From: Xanthobacteraceae bacterium | Lineage (GTDB): Bacteria > Pseudomonadota > Alphaproteobacteria > Rhizobiales > Xanthobacteraceae | Assembly (NCBI GenBank): GCA_030038995.1 | Contig: JASHQS010000291.1 | Span: forward strand, 1 to 64,000 | Direction of reading: 5' to 3' | Length of the DNA stretch: 64,000 bases | Shown here: positions 44,493 through 52,797 of the stretch, piece by piece | Layout: every line of letters begins with the position of its first letter | How positions within the stretch are numbered: position 1 is the first letter of the stretch | Position numbers and translations under genes: made by a program | Notes under the pieces: generated by a model | The model's database searches: none | Seen by the model: only the letters and a program-made list of their open reading frames with translations | What the model was told of the DNA's origin: nothing

Positions 44493-44500
44493 TGTATACA
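44493..44500. promoter_or_regulatory. Short palindrome at the toxin-antitoxin promoter
   Basis: TGTATACA lies 20 bp before the antitoxin start, inside an AT-rich stretch (GGTAATATGTATACAATC) that probably also contains the -10 box. Ribbon-helix-helix antitoxins bind such short palindromes to repress their own operon. Confidence 0.45.
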
Positions 44501-44520
44501 ATCGAGCACAGGATAGGATC

Positions 44521-44793
44521 ATGTCGTCGACGACCTTTACCGTTCGAGTCGAGTCCGAAGTCAAGAAGCGCTTGGAGAAGCTCGCCAAAAACACTGGACG
44601 CAGCCGGTCGTTTCTCGCCGCCGAGGCACTCAACGAATACCTCGATGTGAACGAATGGCAGGTCGCCGGGGTCAAGGAGGCCATCGCTTCGCTGGACCGC
44701 GGTGAAGGCGTGCCGCACGAGGAGGTCAAGGACTGGGTGAAGTCCTGGGGCCGCAAGCGCGAGCGGCCGGCGCCCAGGCGTTCCGCGAAATGA
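44521..44793 (+). CDS. Ribbon-helix-helix antitoxin
   Basis: A 90-residue protein whose first 45 residues are a ribbon-helix-helix fold (TTFTVRVESEVKKRLEKLAK, then TGRSRSFLAAEALNEYL), the DNA-binding part of CopG/ParD-type antitoxins. The remainder (GVKEAIASLDRGEGVPHEEV) is the segment that wraps the toxin. Its stop overlaps the toxin start by ATGA, so the two are made in a coupled way. Confidence 0.88.
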   Translation: MSSTTFTVRVESEVKKRLEKLAKNTGRSRSFLAAEALNEYLDVNEWQVAGVKEAIASLDRGEGVPHEEVKDWVKSWGRKRERPAPRRSAK

Positions 44794-45077
44794 AGATCCT
44801 CTGGTCGCTGAAAGCAATCCAAGATCTCGATTCGCTCAGAGCGTATATTGCGGAGGAGAGTCCCGCCGGTGCGCAGCGCGTCGTGTTGCGTATCCTGCAC
44901 GATGTTGAAGAGTTGCTGCCGAACCATCCGCAGATGGGACGCCCTGGCCGCGTGCCCGGCACCCGTGAACTGGTCATTCCGCGGACGCCCTATATCGTCC
45001 CGTACCGGGCGAGGCGCGAAACAATCCAGATTTTGCGCGTGTATCACGGCGCACGCCGCTGGCCGGAAAGCTTCTGA
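44790..45077 (+). CDS. ParE/RelE family toxin
   Basis: A 95-residue protein with the ParE/RelE superfamily pattern: WSLKAIQDLDSLRAYI near the start, a conserved GRPGRVPGTRELV in the middle and YIVPYRARRETIQILRVYHGAR at the end. It starts by ATGA overlap with the antitoxin gene. ParE types poison DNA gyrase and RelE types cut mRNA; the sequence resembles ParE more closely, which is a family-level inference. The next gene is convergent, 20 bp away. Confidence 0.88.
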   Translation: MKILWSLKAIQDLDSLRAYIAEESPAGAQRVVLRILHDVEELLPNHPQMGRPGRVPGTRELVIPRTPYIVPYRARRETIQILRVYHGARRWPESF

Positions 45078-45097
45078 AACCCGGCGGCATCAACTTC

Positions 45098-47125
45098 TTA
45101 TGACTGCGATTGCTTCTCACCCTTTGCAGCCGCCTCGCGTTCGCGCAAATAATCCTCGGTGGTGCGCAGGGTCGGGCGCGGCGGTGCGGCGTGCGGGTCG
45201 AACTCTTCTTCGCTGATGACGGCGACGCGGCAGTCGTCGCACATTTTGATCAGATCGAGGCGCTTCGAGCCCGCTTCGTACATCCAGTGCCGGCCCTCGA
45301 GTTTTTTGCTCACCGCCATGATGGTGCTCTTGACGCCGAACGGCTTGCCGCAGCGGATGCAGGAGAACGGCTGCTCTTCGTTGAGCACGCGCGCCGGCGC
45401 AGTGACGGCGGCAAAATCGATCTGCGGTTTTAAGGTGATGACCTTTTCCGGACAGGTCGCCTTGCACAGCCCGCACTGCACGCAGGCGTCCTCGCGGAAG
45501 CGCAACAGCGGCCGCTCCGGATCGTCGCCGAGCGCGCCGGTCGGGCAGGCGGCGACGCAGGCGAGGCACAGCGTGCAGCCGGCTTTGTCGACGGCGATGG
45601 CGCCGAATGGCGCGCCGGCGGGCAGCGCGATGACATCAACGGGCGTCGGTGCGGCGCGCTGCAGTTCGCGCAGCGCCAGCAGCAGCACTTCGCGCTTGCC
45701 GCCGAACGGCGAAAAACTCGCCGGGCGTGGTGCGGGCGCGTGCGGCGCGATCGCGGCAAGCGCAGCGCCGAGCGCGTCGGGATCGTCGGTCTCGATCGTC
45801 TCGACCGAACCGAAGCCGAGGGCGTTCAAGATCGGCGCGGCGAAGCCGGCGGTTTGGCGGAGCCCGGCAATGTCGTGGCGCGGCTTTGCGCGCAGCGCGA
45901 TGCGCACGTCGCTGGCGCCGTAGGCAAACGCGGCGGCGACCGCCTCGAGCCCGATCTGCGTCACTGCGTTGACCGCGAGCGGCAGCACGTTGGCCGCCAG
46001 TCCGGCACCGTGGCGCGCCAGCGCATCGATCAGTTCGCTGCCGTGCTCGTCGTGCAGCAGCACGATTGCGTTACTGCCGCCGGCCTCGCGATACGCCGTC
46101 AGCAGCGCGCGCAGCTTACGTAACAAAAAATCGGCAGGCGGCAGCGCGTAGGCGGCGGCCCCGGTCGGGCAGGCGGCGGCGCATTCGCCGCAGCCGGCGC
46201 AGACCGCGGCATCGATCGTGACGTGATCGCCGTCCGGCCCGATGGCGCCGGTCGGGCACAAATCGAGGCAGCGGCGGCAGCCGACGATGCGCGAACGCGA
46301 ATGCGCGCACAGATCAGCGGTGAAGGTGATGTAGCGCGGCTTGTCGAAAGTGCCGACCAGGTCGCGCGCCTCGAGCACCGCGCGCATGAGCGCGGCGCGA
46401 TCGCGCGGGTCGGCGCGCACGTAGCCGTCGCGCAGATCCGGCGCGCTGAACAGCGGCGGATTGCCGGACAGATCGAGCACGATATCGCAGCGCGATTTGG
46501 CGCCGTCGCGCGCCGGGCCGAAGCTGAGCGCGCCGCGCGACGACGGCACGGCCAGGGCAAAATCATCGACCACAACGTCGAAGCCGCCGAGCCGACCGGT
46601 TACCGAGCGGATCGTGCCTTTCCCCACCGGAAAGTCGCTGACCCGCGGCGGCGTGACGTCTTCCGGGCGGCTCAACAGCACCGTGACGTCGAGATGCTCT
46701 TTCAGCAGCATTCCCGCCTCGATCGCCTTGTCATCGCGGCCATAGACGAGAATGACGCCGTCGCTGGTCAGGCTGACGAATGGAACTTGCGGATCGCGCT
46801 CGCTCGCGGCAGCGAGCAGGGCGGCCATTTTCGGCCCTGCTGCGGCTGCCTGCCCGGACCAGCCGGCGGTTTCGCGGACGTTGACGAAGGTCAGGTCGGC
46901 GTCGGCTGCGGCGGTTTCGCGAAACAGCGGCGCCTCCTGGGTGCAGCCGACGATCACCGCGCCGGCCTGCGCTTCGCTGCGGAAGCGTTCCAACTCGGCG
47001 CGGCACAACTGCCGTCCAGTTTTGAGCTCGGCGCCACGACAGCCGCGCCGCACCGCCTTGGCGTCGAGCGGCATCGTGTCCTCGCAGGAGCACAAGAAAA
47101 TGCGTTTGGACCGATCTGTGGTCAT
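45098..47125 (-). CDS. Multi-cluster 4Fe-4S protein of the formate dehydrogenase neighbourhood
   Basis: A 675-residue soluble protein. It opens IFLCSCEDTMPLD, then has a central ferredoxin region with at least two [4Fe-4S] motifs (CRRCLDLCPTGAIG; CAGCGECAAACPTGAA, about 278-325) and a C-terminal one with two more (CTLCLACVAACPTGAL; CVQCGLCKATCPEKV, about 525-570). Additional cysteine pairs near the end (CIRCG; CDDC) may bind zinc or another cluster. There is no signal peptide, so it is probably a cytoplasmic electron carrier or scaffold. It is divergent from the lipoate-ligase-like gene and close to the formate dehydrogenase set, with which similar proteins are commonly found in Rhizobiales. 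Confidence 0.8.
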   Translation of the reverse strand: MTTDRSKRIFLCSCEDTMPLDAKAVRRGCRGAELKTGRQLCRAELERFRSEAQAGAVIVGCTQEAPLFRETAAADADLTFVNVRETAGWSGQAAAAGPKMAALLAAASERDPQVPFVSLTSDGVILVYGRDDKAIEAGMLLKEHLDVTVLLSRPEDVTPPRVSDFPVGKGTIRSVTGRLGGFDVVVDDFALAVPSSRGALSFGPARDGAKSRCDIVLDLSGNPPLFSAPDLRDGYVRADPRDRAALMRAVLEARDLVGTFDKPRYITFTADLCAHSRSRIVGCRRCLDLCPTGAIGPDGDHVTIDAAVCAGCGECAAACPTGAAAYALPPADFLLRKLRALLTAYREAGGSNAIVLLHDEHGSELIDALARHGAGLAANVLPLAVNAVTQIGLEAVAAAFAYGASDVRIALRAKPRHDIAGLRQTAGFAAPILNALGFGSVETIETDDPDALGAALAAIAPHAPAPRPASFSPFGGKREVLLLALRELQRAAPTPVDVIALPAGAPFGAIAVDKAGCTLCLACVAACPTGALGDDPERPLLRFREDACVQCGLCKATCPEKVITLKPQIDFAAVTAPARVLNEEQPFSCIRCGKPFGVKSTIMAVSKKLEGRHWMYEAGSKRLDLIKMCDDCRVAVISEEEFDPHAAPPRPTLRTTEDYLREREAAAKGEKQSQS

Positions 47126-47227
47126 ATTGCAACGCCGGCGGCGGGACCGCGTCGGTTCCCGCGCTGCGCATCTTATAGTTATAATGGGAGGAAAGGACGA
47201 GTCCGCGACAATTCACGCCATATTGCC

Positions 47228-47989
47228 ATGCCGCCCGATGCTGAACCGCCCCTGCGTCGCGCCGCTCCGGGCGGCCTCGATCTGCCGCCGCCGTTCCGCG
47301 CCATCGCGCTGCGCGAGGTAGGCGATGCGTTCGCGCATGCGGTGGCGGTCGCCGAGCGAGAAGGGGCCGGCACGCTGGTTCACGTCGGCCGATTCGACCT
47401 GGCCGAATTCGCAGTGGTGCTGGAACCCGACGAGCCGCTGCGCACGGCGCGGCGCGCGATCTATGCCGGCATGGCGGCGCTCGCCGATACGCTCGCCGCG
47501 CATGCGCCGCCGGAAAAGCCGATCGCCATCGCCTGGCCCGACACGCTTCTGGTCGATGGCGGGTTGGTTGGCGGTGGTCGCCTCACTTGGCCGGCCGATG
47601 CCAAGGAGAACGAGCCGCCGTCCTGGTTGGTGTTCGCCGGCATGATCCGCACCGTCGCCATCGGCGAGAACGAGCCCGGGCTCAATCCGCTCGCCGCCGC
47701 GCTCGCCGACGAGGGTTTTGTCGATCTCGGCTCCGGACGCCTCGTCGAAAGCTTCGCGCGGCATCTGATGGTCGCCATCGACGCTTGGCAGCAGGACGGT
47801 TTTGCCGAAATCGCCAGGAGCTATCTGTCGCGCCTGGTGCCCGAAAAGGGCGCGCGCCGCGACATCGCGGAGAACGGCGATCTCCTGGTCCGCCGCGCCG
47901 GCCAGGCGGCAGCCGAGCGCCGGCCGCTTGCTGCCGCGCTCGCGCGGCCGTCATGGCTCGATCCGGCTACTGGCGGACCGCGGCGGTGA
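47228..47989 (+). CDS. Biotin/lipoate-protein ligase-like protein
   Basis: A 253-residue protein resembling the biotin/lipoate A/B protein ligase fold: ALREVGDAFAHAVAVAEREGAGTLVHV at about 27-53 and KPIAIAWPDTLLVDGGLVGG at about 97-116, where the classic ligases have their RR-x-GGG and KWPND motifs. The KWPND-type block is kept as AWPDTLLVDG, while the classic RRTGGG is not obvious. It may be a ligase homologue with an altered substrate. It is the first plus-strand gene of the formate dehydrogenase region. Confidence 0.65.
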   Translation: MPPDAEPPLRRAAPGGLDLPPPFRAIALREVGDAFAHAVAVAEREGAGTLVHVGRFDLAEFAVVLEPDEPLRTARRAIYAGMAALADTLAAHAPPEKPIAIAWPDTLLVDGGLVGGGRLTWPADAKENEPPSWLVFAGMIRTVAIGENEPGLNPLAAALADEGFVDLGSGRLVESFARHLMVAIDAWQQDGFAEIARSYLSRLVPEKGARRDIAENGDLLVRRAGQAAAERRPLAAALARPSWLDPATGGPRR

Positions 47990-48077
47990 GAGCGCCATGA
48001 ACTCGGTGCCGATTGTTATGCAACTCCACCGAGTATAGAGTGCCCACGGGCTGGGGGGACATTCGAGGAAATCCGGC

Positions 48078-49106
48078 ATGGCAAAGACAAAGCCCAGACA
48101 ATCGGCGAAATCGCCGAAGGTGACATCGACCACCATCCTGGAGCCCAACTATTTCGTCACCGGCGTGCGCGGGCTCGCCGGAAGCGACGTGGTGCTGACC
48201 GGCAGCGCGGTCACGGGCGGAGTGCAGAACCCGCTGCTCTATATCGGGCCGATCTCGCCCACCGATCGCGACGGCATCCACGTTCTCGTCCCCGAGATTT
48301 CCGGACAGCAGATCACCGGCGCCACCTTCTACGGACCCGACACGCCGCTGTTCAATCCAGCGATCGGCAAGGGCAACGTCCGCGCAGTGGGAAGCTATCA
48401 ATATAGCGGCAGCGAAGCGCGCAATCACGGCCTCTACTACGAAGGCCCACCCAGCGGCGGCGGCACCTGGCAACAGATCGACGTGCCCTCGCAGTTGTTT
48501 CCCGGCCGCACGGTGTGGAACACCATCGCGCACAGCACGATGGGCGATTTGGTGGTGGGCAATTACGACTTGATGCATGACGGCACGCCCGTGCCGTTCT
48601 CCGGCAACGCCTTCATCTACAACATCCGGACCAGGCGCTGGACCATCTTCGATCTGGGCGGCGCGGCCAGCCTGACCACGGCCTATGGCCTCTGGCAGAT
48701 CGAACGCGGCGGCACGCAATACGTGATCGCGGGCGGCACGCGCGACGGCCACGGCCTCAACAAGGGCATGCTGATCGATTACGATGCCGCGACCGGCGCG
48801 TTCGGCAATCTGACGCTTTACAGCGCGCTGAATGTGCCGTCGCTGCTCACCCATTTCGAGGGCATCACGGCGGTGCCTGGCGGCTATCATTTGGCGGCGG
48901 CGACGATCCGCGACGCCGCGGTGTTCTGCTCGGTCAAGGTTGATGCCGACGGCGCGTTCGGCGCGGCGCGCTGGATTGCCTACGAATATCCGGGCAGCGC
49001 GCTCACCACCGGCAACACCATCTATCGCGACACGATGATGGGCATCTATGCGGTGAGCGGCACCGACGGGGTGCAAAGCTACGCTGCTGCGTTTGAATTG
49101 CGGTGA
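48078..49106 (+). CDS. Unknown protein with repeated beta-rich units (propeller-like)
   Basis: A 342-residue protein I do not recognise. It lacks a signal peptide and starts with a basic, proline-containing lead. It contains five or six similar units of about 50 residues, each with a hydrophobic strand and a glycine turn (FVTGVRGLAGSDVVLTG, VRAVGSYQYSG, LVVGNYDLMHDG, YVIAGGTRDGHG, MMGIYAVSG), as in a beta-propeller or adhesin-like repeat. It is flanked by a ribosome-binding site upstream and a strong hairpin over its stop codon, so it seems to be a separate transcription unit set among the formate dehydrogenase genes. Confidence 0.7.
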   Translation: MAKTKPRQSAKSPKVTSTTILEPNYFVTGVRGLAGSDVVLTGSAVTGGVQNPLLYIGPISPTDRDGIHVLVPEISGQQITGATFYGPDTPLFNPAIGKGNVRAVGSYQYSGSEARNHGLYYEGPPSGGGTWQQIDVPSQLFPGRTVWNTIAHSTMGDLVVGNYDLMHDGTPVPFSGNAFIYNIRTRRWTIFDLGGAASLTTAYGLWQIERGGTQYVIAGGTRDGHGLNKGMLIDYDAATGAFGNLTLYSALNVPSLLTHFEGITAVPGGYHLAAATIRDAAVFCSVKVDADGAFGAARWIAYEYPGSALTTGNTIYRDTMMGIYAVSGTDGVQSYAAAFELR

Positions 49107-49162
49107 CGGTGCACGTGGGTCAGAGGCCCGACCATGACGATCACGTGCGCTGTCACCGCAAT
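49097..49162. terminator. Strong hairpin over the stop of the propeller-like gene
   Basis: ATTGCGGTGAC (49097-49107) pairs perfectly with GTCACCGCAAT (49152-49162), and inside it GCACGTG (49111-49117) pairs with CACGTGC (49142-49148). The left arm includes the TGA stop codon of the gene. There is no T run, but the stem is strong enough to end or protect the transcript. The remaining 240 bp to the next gene show nothing else recognisable. Confidence 0.6.
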
Positions 49163-49405
49163 CGCGTAATTCGAGAAAACAAGGCGCCGCGCGATCCTCC
49201 CATGCCTTCTGACGGCGCGGCTGATGGCGGCGTCGATTAGAAGCACTGAAAATCATCCAGCCGGGCCCCCGGAGCTGCGGCGGGCGGAGAGGTTGAAGTG
49301 ATTTTGGAGTTCTTCAAAATCGCTTGACCCCGGGGAGGCCAAGATGAGGTACAGTGGGATCGGCGTCCAGCTTGCATCAGCATCTGAAAATCCGGTGCCG
49401 GTTCT

Positions 49406-50401
49406 ATGAAGGATTTCTGGCTGTCGTGCGGCCATCACCTGCTCGACCGCGACGCGCAGGGTCGGCTGGCGCTGACCGACGAATTCCTCAAAGTCTATCT
49501 GGCGCGGCCGGAGCTGGCGCCGCCGGTGGGGGCTTGCGCGGCCGAGCAGGCGCTGCATGCGGCGCTGTTGAAGAACCCGCGGCGGCCGGTGCGGCCGGAC
49601 GAAATCGAGGCGATTGCCGATGCCGATGCGCGGGAGAACTGGCGAGAGATGCTGGCGTTTCGCGATCACCTCGCCGCGCACGACACGATCGAGGCGGCGT
49701 ATCTGGCGCTGGTCCGCGAGGGCAGGCGCGTGCCGGTTTTGTTTCTCGATCAACTGGTGCACGTGATCTTGCGCAACGCGCTCGATGGGACCGAAGATGT
49801 TTATCTGCTGCGTGCCGCCGAAATGTTGTTTCGGCCGCAGCGGCTGGCCTTTCATGATGGCGCGCTGATCGCGGCCGATGACGAGCATCTCGGCGGCGCT
49901 GCGCAATCGCCGCTCGTCGCCATGCTCGGCTTGCCGCTTACCGGCGATGTCGACGTGCTCAACGACGACAACGCGGCAGCCTATTGGGAGCGCAGCGATC
50001 GCTTCGACATGGCGCTCGATCTGAGCGCCGGGCGGCGCGGCCTTGCCGCGCTTGCCGCGGTGCTCGAACGCTGGATCGCGCATTTGCTCGGCGTGGCGGT
50101 CGCCATCGAGCCGCTCGCCGAGCCGGGCGACGTGGCGCTGTCGTGGTATGTGGGGCTCGATGCCGAGGCGACGCGCCTTGGCGACGCATTGTGGCGCGGC
50201 GGCGTGCTCGATGCCGACGAACGCGCCGCCATCGCCGCGGTGTTTCGGCTCGTTTTTGCCGATCGCGGCATCGCGCTCGAGCACCTTGCCGATGAGCCGG
50301 TTTATCTTATTCTCGCCATGAACGCACAGAGAGTGCTGCGTATGAAGCCGCAGAACGTGCTGACCGGACTGCCGATCCGCGAGCCCACGGCCGCCGCATG
50401 A
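49406..50401 (+). CDS. DUF6352-type protein of the formate dehydrogenase cluster
   Basis: A 331-residue soluble protein starting KDFWLSCGHHLLDRD, which I associate with the DUF6352 family found beside molybdenum formate dehydrogenases in Rhizobiales. Visible pieces are a mixed alpha/beta body without signal or membrane segments, an LDQLVHVILRNALDG helix (about 113-127) and RPQRLAFHDGALIAADDEHLGG (about 143-164). It probably takes part in maturation or assembly of the enzyme. Its stop overlaps the next gene by ATGA. Confidence 0.75.
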   Translation: MKDFWLSCGHHLLDRDAQGRLALTDEFLKVYLARPELAPPVGACAAEQALHAALLKNPRRPVRPDEIEAIADADARENWREMLAFRDHLAAHDTIEAAYLALVREGRRVPVLFLDQLVHVILRNALDGTEDVYLLRAAEMLFRPQRLAFHDGALIAADDEHLGGAAQSPLVAMLGLPLTGDVDVLNDDNAAAYWERSDRFDMALDLSAGRRGLAALAAVLERWIAHLLGVAVAIEPLAEPGDVALSWYVGLDAEATRLGDALWRGGVLDADERAAIAAVFRLVFADRGIALEHLADEPVYLILAMNAQRVLRMKPQNVLTGLPIREPTAAA

Positions 50402-50913
50402 GCGCCGCCGAACCGCTTTTACGCCTTGCCGTCGGCGTCGTGGTCGAACGCCGCAGCGCAAAGAGCGCGTGGGCCGATTTTATTTGGCGGCCGAGCGCCG
50501 TGCTCGCCGGCGAACCGGACGCCGCGCCGTGGACGCTGCTCGATGCCGATGCCGATCGCACGACCTTTTATGCCGGCGCCGCGGAGATCGCGCTCTATCG
50601 CTCCGATACCGCTTTCTATCGCGACAATCTTGCAACCGGGGAGCCGATGCTGTGGGCGGTGCTGCGGCCGACCGAAGGCGAGCCGCCGTACACGGTCGTT
50701 GCCGTGACCGCCGACCCGAGCGAAGGCGAGGCGTTCGCCACCATCGGCACCGATCTGGTCGAAACCCTGCCGATGCCGGCGCCGATCCGCGACGCCATCG
50801 CGGCGTTCGTCGCCGCGGATCACGTCGAGCAGGCTGCGTTCAACAAGCGCAAGCGCGATCGCGCCGATCCGGAAGCTTTGGCGCGGCGCGGGCGCGTCAA
50901 GGGGCCGTCATGA
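50398..50913 (+). CDS. DUF3305 domain protein
   Basis: A 171-residue cytoplasmic protein of the DUF3305 family: LRLAVGVVVERRSAKSAWAD at the start, a beta-rich core (FYAGAAEIALYRSDTAFYRDN), and a charged C-terminal tail with FNKRKRDRADPEALARRGR. The family occurs almost only next to formate dehydrogenase genes and is thought to aid assembly; the mechanism is not known. It overlaps the DUF6352-type gene and the DUF3306 gene by ATGA at either end. Confidence 0.82.
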   Translation: MSAAEPLLRLAVGVVVERRSAKSAWADFIWRPSAVLAGEPDAAPWTLLDADADRTTFYAGAAEIALYRSDTAFYRDNLATGEPMLWAVLRPTEGEPPYTVVAVTADPSEGEAFATIGTDLVETLPMPAPIRDAIAAFVAADHVEQAAFNKRKRDRADPEALARRGRVKGPS

Positions 50914-51638
50914 GCGGCCGGCAAAAGGGCGCACCGGAAAAATCCGTGCGCGATTTTTTGCTGCGCTGGTCGCGGCGCAAGCTCGGCATCGCCGGTGCGG
51001 AGGCTGGCGCCGACGTGGCTGCGGCGGGGGAGCCGCAGCCGCCACCAGCCGGCGGTTCGGAGCCGGTCGATCCGGCGCCGCACGCCGCAGCGCCGCTCGA
51101 ATCCGCCGCCGCGGCGTTCGACCCCAAAAACCTGCCGCCGATCGAATCGATCGGTGCGGCGACCGACATCCGCCCCTTCCTCGCGCCGGGCGTGCCGGTC
51201 GAGCTCACGCGTGCGGCGCTTCGCCGCGCCTGGACCAGCGATCCGACCATCCGCGATTTCATCGGGATTGCCGAAAATCAGTGGGATTTCACCAATCCCG
51301 ATTCGGTGCCCGGCTTCGGCGCGCTGGAATTCACCGACGAGATCCGCGGCATGGTATCCCGGCTATTCGGCGAGACGCCGGTCGCAGAGGCGCAAAACTC
51401 CGCTCACAGCGCTGATAGAGCCGAGGAATCGATCTCAGCGGCACCTGCGCAGGAGAAAATCAATGCTGCGCAGTCTGACGCGCCGGCAGCGGTAGTGGCG
51501 GCGGCGGCCGATACCGCGGGCGCCGCAACTGGACTGAGCCGCGACCCCATTGGTCCTCATGTTGCACCGCAAAATGATCCGCCTATTGCCGAGCCCGCGC
51601 TCGCCCAGCGCAAGCATGGCGGGGCCTTACCAAAGTAG
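50910..51638 (+). CDS. DUF3306 domain protein
   Basis: A 242-residue protein. After SVRDFLLRWSRRKLG comes an alanine/proline-rich linker, then the conserved DUF3306 region (FDPKNLPPIESIGAATDIRPF, about 70-90; LRRAWTSDPTIRDFIGIAENQWDF, about 105-128; GFGALEFTD), and a long low-complexity tail. The conserved DPTIRDF and NQWDF motifs are typical. It is a companion of DUF3305 in formate dehydrogenase clusters; function unknown. It starts by ATGA overlap and is followed by a 93-bp gap to the TorD gene. Confidence 0.82.
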   Translation: MSGRQKGAPEKSVRDFLLRWSRRKLGIAGAEAGADVAAAGEPQPPPAGGSEPVDPAPHAAAPLESAAAAFDPKNLPPIESIGAATDIRPFLAPGVPVELTRAALRRAWTSDPTIRDFIGIAENQWDFTNPDSVPGFGALEFTDEIRGMVSRLFGETPVAEAQNSAHSADRAEESISAAPAQEKINAAQSDAPAAVVAAAADTAGAATGLSRDPIGPHVAPQNDPPIAEPALAQRKHGGALPK

Positions 51639-51731
51639 CGGTCGAGCCATAGGGCCAGGCTATTGACCGCTCCCGTCGGTCAAGCCTAGTCTTCGCGTCG
51701 GCATTGTCTCAAACGAGAATCATAAAAAGGG

Positions 51732-52523
51732 ATGCGGGACCCTGGGATCGAAGCAGCGATTCGAGCCGCCGGCGGCGTAGGTGCGCTCGCCAGGAAGATC
51801 GGTATTGCCCAGCCTTCGCTATCGAACTGGACCCGGGTTCCGGCCGAGCGGGTGATCGCTGTCGAAGCCGCAACCGGCGTGCACCGCACCACATTGCGCC
51901 CCGATCTTTACGGCGAGCCCGCGGGCGATGTGGCTGCCGCGCCTTCCACGATCGACAACGTCGACGCCGCGCGCTCGCGGCAATATGCGCTGTTCGCGGT
52001 GCTGCTCGCGCGCGCCCCCGATGCCGGGCTGCTGACGCGGCTTGCCACGTTGCGCGGCGACGCTTCGCCGCTCGGTCTGGCGCAGGCGGCCCTCGGCGAA
52101 GCGGCGGCGGCGGCCAATGTCGAGCAGGTCGAGCGCGAGTTCTTCGAATTGTTCATCGGCATCGGCCGCGGCGAGCTTCTGCCTTACGCCTCGTACTATC
52201 TCACCGGCTTTCTCAACGAGCGGCCGCTGGCGCGGCTGCGCGCCGATCTGGAGCGGCTCGGCATCGAACGGGTGAACGGCTACAGCGAGCCGGAAGATCA
52301 TGCCGCCGTGCTCTGCGACGTCATGGCCGGCGTCATCGATGGCCGCTTCGGCGCCGCACCCGGCGCCGACCGCGACTTTTTCGAAAGGCACCTGGCGCCG
52401 TGGATCGGCCGCTTCTTCGCCGATCTGGAGGAGGCGCGCTCGGCCGGGCTTTATCGCAGCGTGGCGGCGCTCGGACGGATCTTCGTCGCCATCGAGAGCG
52501 AGGCCTTTACGCTTGCCGCTTGA
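51732..52523 (+). CDS. TorD family molybdoenzyme chaperone with N-terminal Cro-like HTH domain
   Basis: A 263-residue fusion. Residues 1 to about 62 are a YdaS/Cro-type helix-turn-helix domain (IEAAIRAAGGVGALARKIGI, then QPSLSNWTRVPAERVIAVEA). From about residue 75 the all-helical TorD fold begins, with REFFELFIGIGRGELLPYASYYLTG and the later YSEPEDHAAVLCDVMAGVI that mark the family. TorD-type chaperones bind the Tat signal of the molybdenum subunit and hold it until the cofactor is in; the enzyme gene is just downstream. The HTH could couple chaperone occupancy to gene control, which is a suggestion only. Confidence 0.85.
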   Translation: MRDPGIEAAIRAAGGVGALARKIGIAQPSLSNWTRVPAERVIAVEAATGVHRTTLRPDLYGEPAGDVAAAPSTIDNVDAARSRQYALFAVLLARAPDAGLLTRLATLRGDASPLGLAQAALGEAAAAANVEQVEREFFELFIGIGRGELLPYASYYLTGFLNERPLARLRADLERLGIERVNGYSEPEDHAAVLCDVMAGVIDGRFGAAPGADRDFFERHLAPWIGRFFADLEEARSAGLYRSVAALGRIFVAIESEAFTLAA

Positions 52524-52552
52524 AAAGCGCGGCGAGCCCCAAGGAGGGCACA

Positions 52553-52786
52553 ATGACGAGCCAAGGGCGCAAGCAAACACGCAAAGGCGAGTCGGTGCAC
52601 CGGCGCGACGTCCTGCGCGCGCTTGGTGTCGGCGCCGGCGCCGCCGTTGCCACCGCGTCGACTTTGGTCGAGCCGGCGGCGGCGCAGGCAGTGAGCAACG
52701 ACGAAAAGCGCAAGGCGCGCTACCAGCCGAATGCCGCCGAGGTGCAGAACTTTTACCGCGTCAATCGCTATCCGACGAAGAAATAG
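52553..52786 (+). CDS. Formate dehydrogenase region Tat-target small protein
   Basis: A 77-residue protein with a twin-arginine-like signal (HRRDVLRALGVGAGAAVATAS) followed by a short mature part ending YQPNAAEVQNFYRVNRYPTKK. It matches the small Tat-target family found in formate dehydrogenase loci (TIGR02811 type). A strong ribosome-binding site (AAGGAGGG) precedes the ATG. It is 11 bp upstream of the catalytic subunit gene and probably joins the exported enzyme as a small subunit or assembly factor. Confidence 0.85.
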   Translation: MTSQGRKQTRKGESVHRRDVLRALGVGAGAAVATASTLVEPAAAQAVSNDEKRKARYQPNAAEVQNFYRVNRYPTKK

Positions 52787-52797
52787 GGGAGGCGGCC

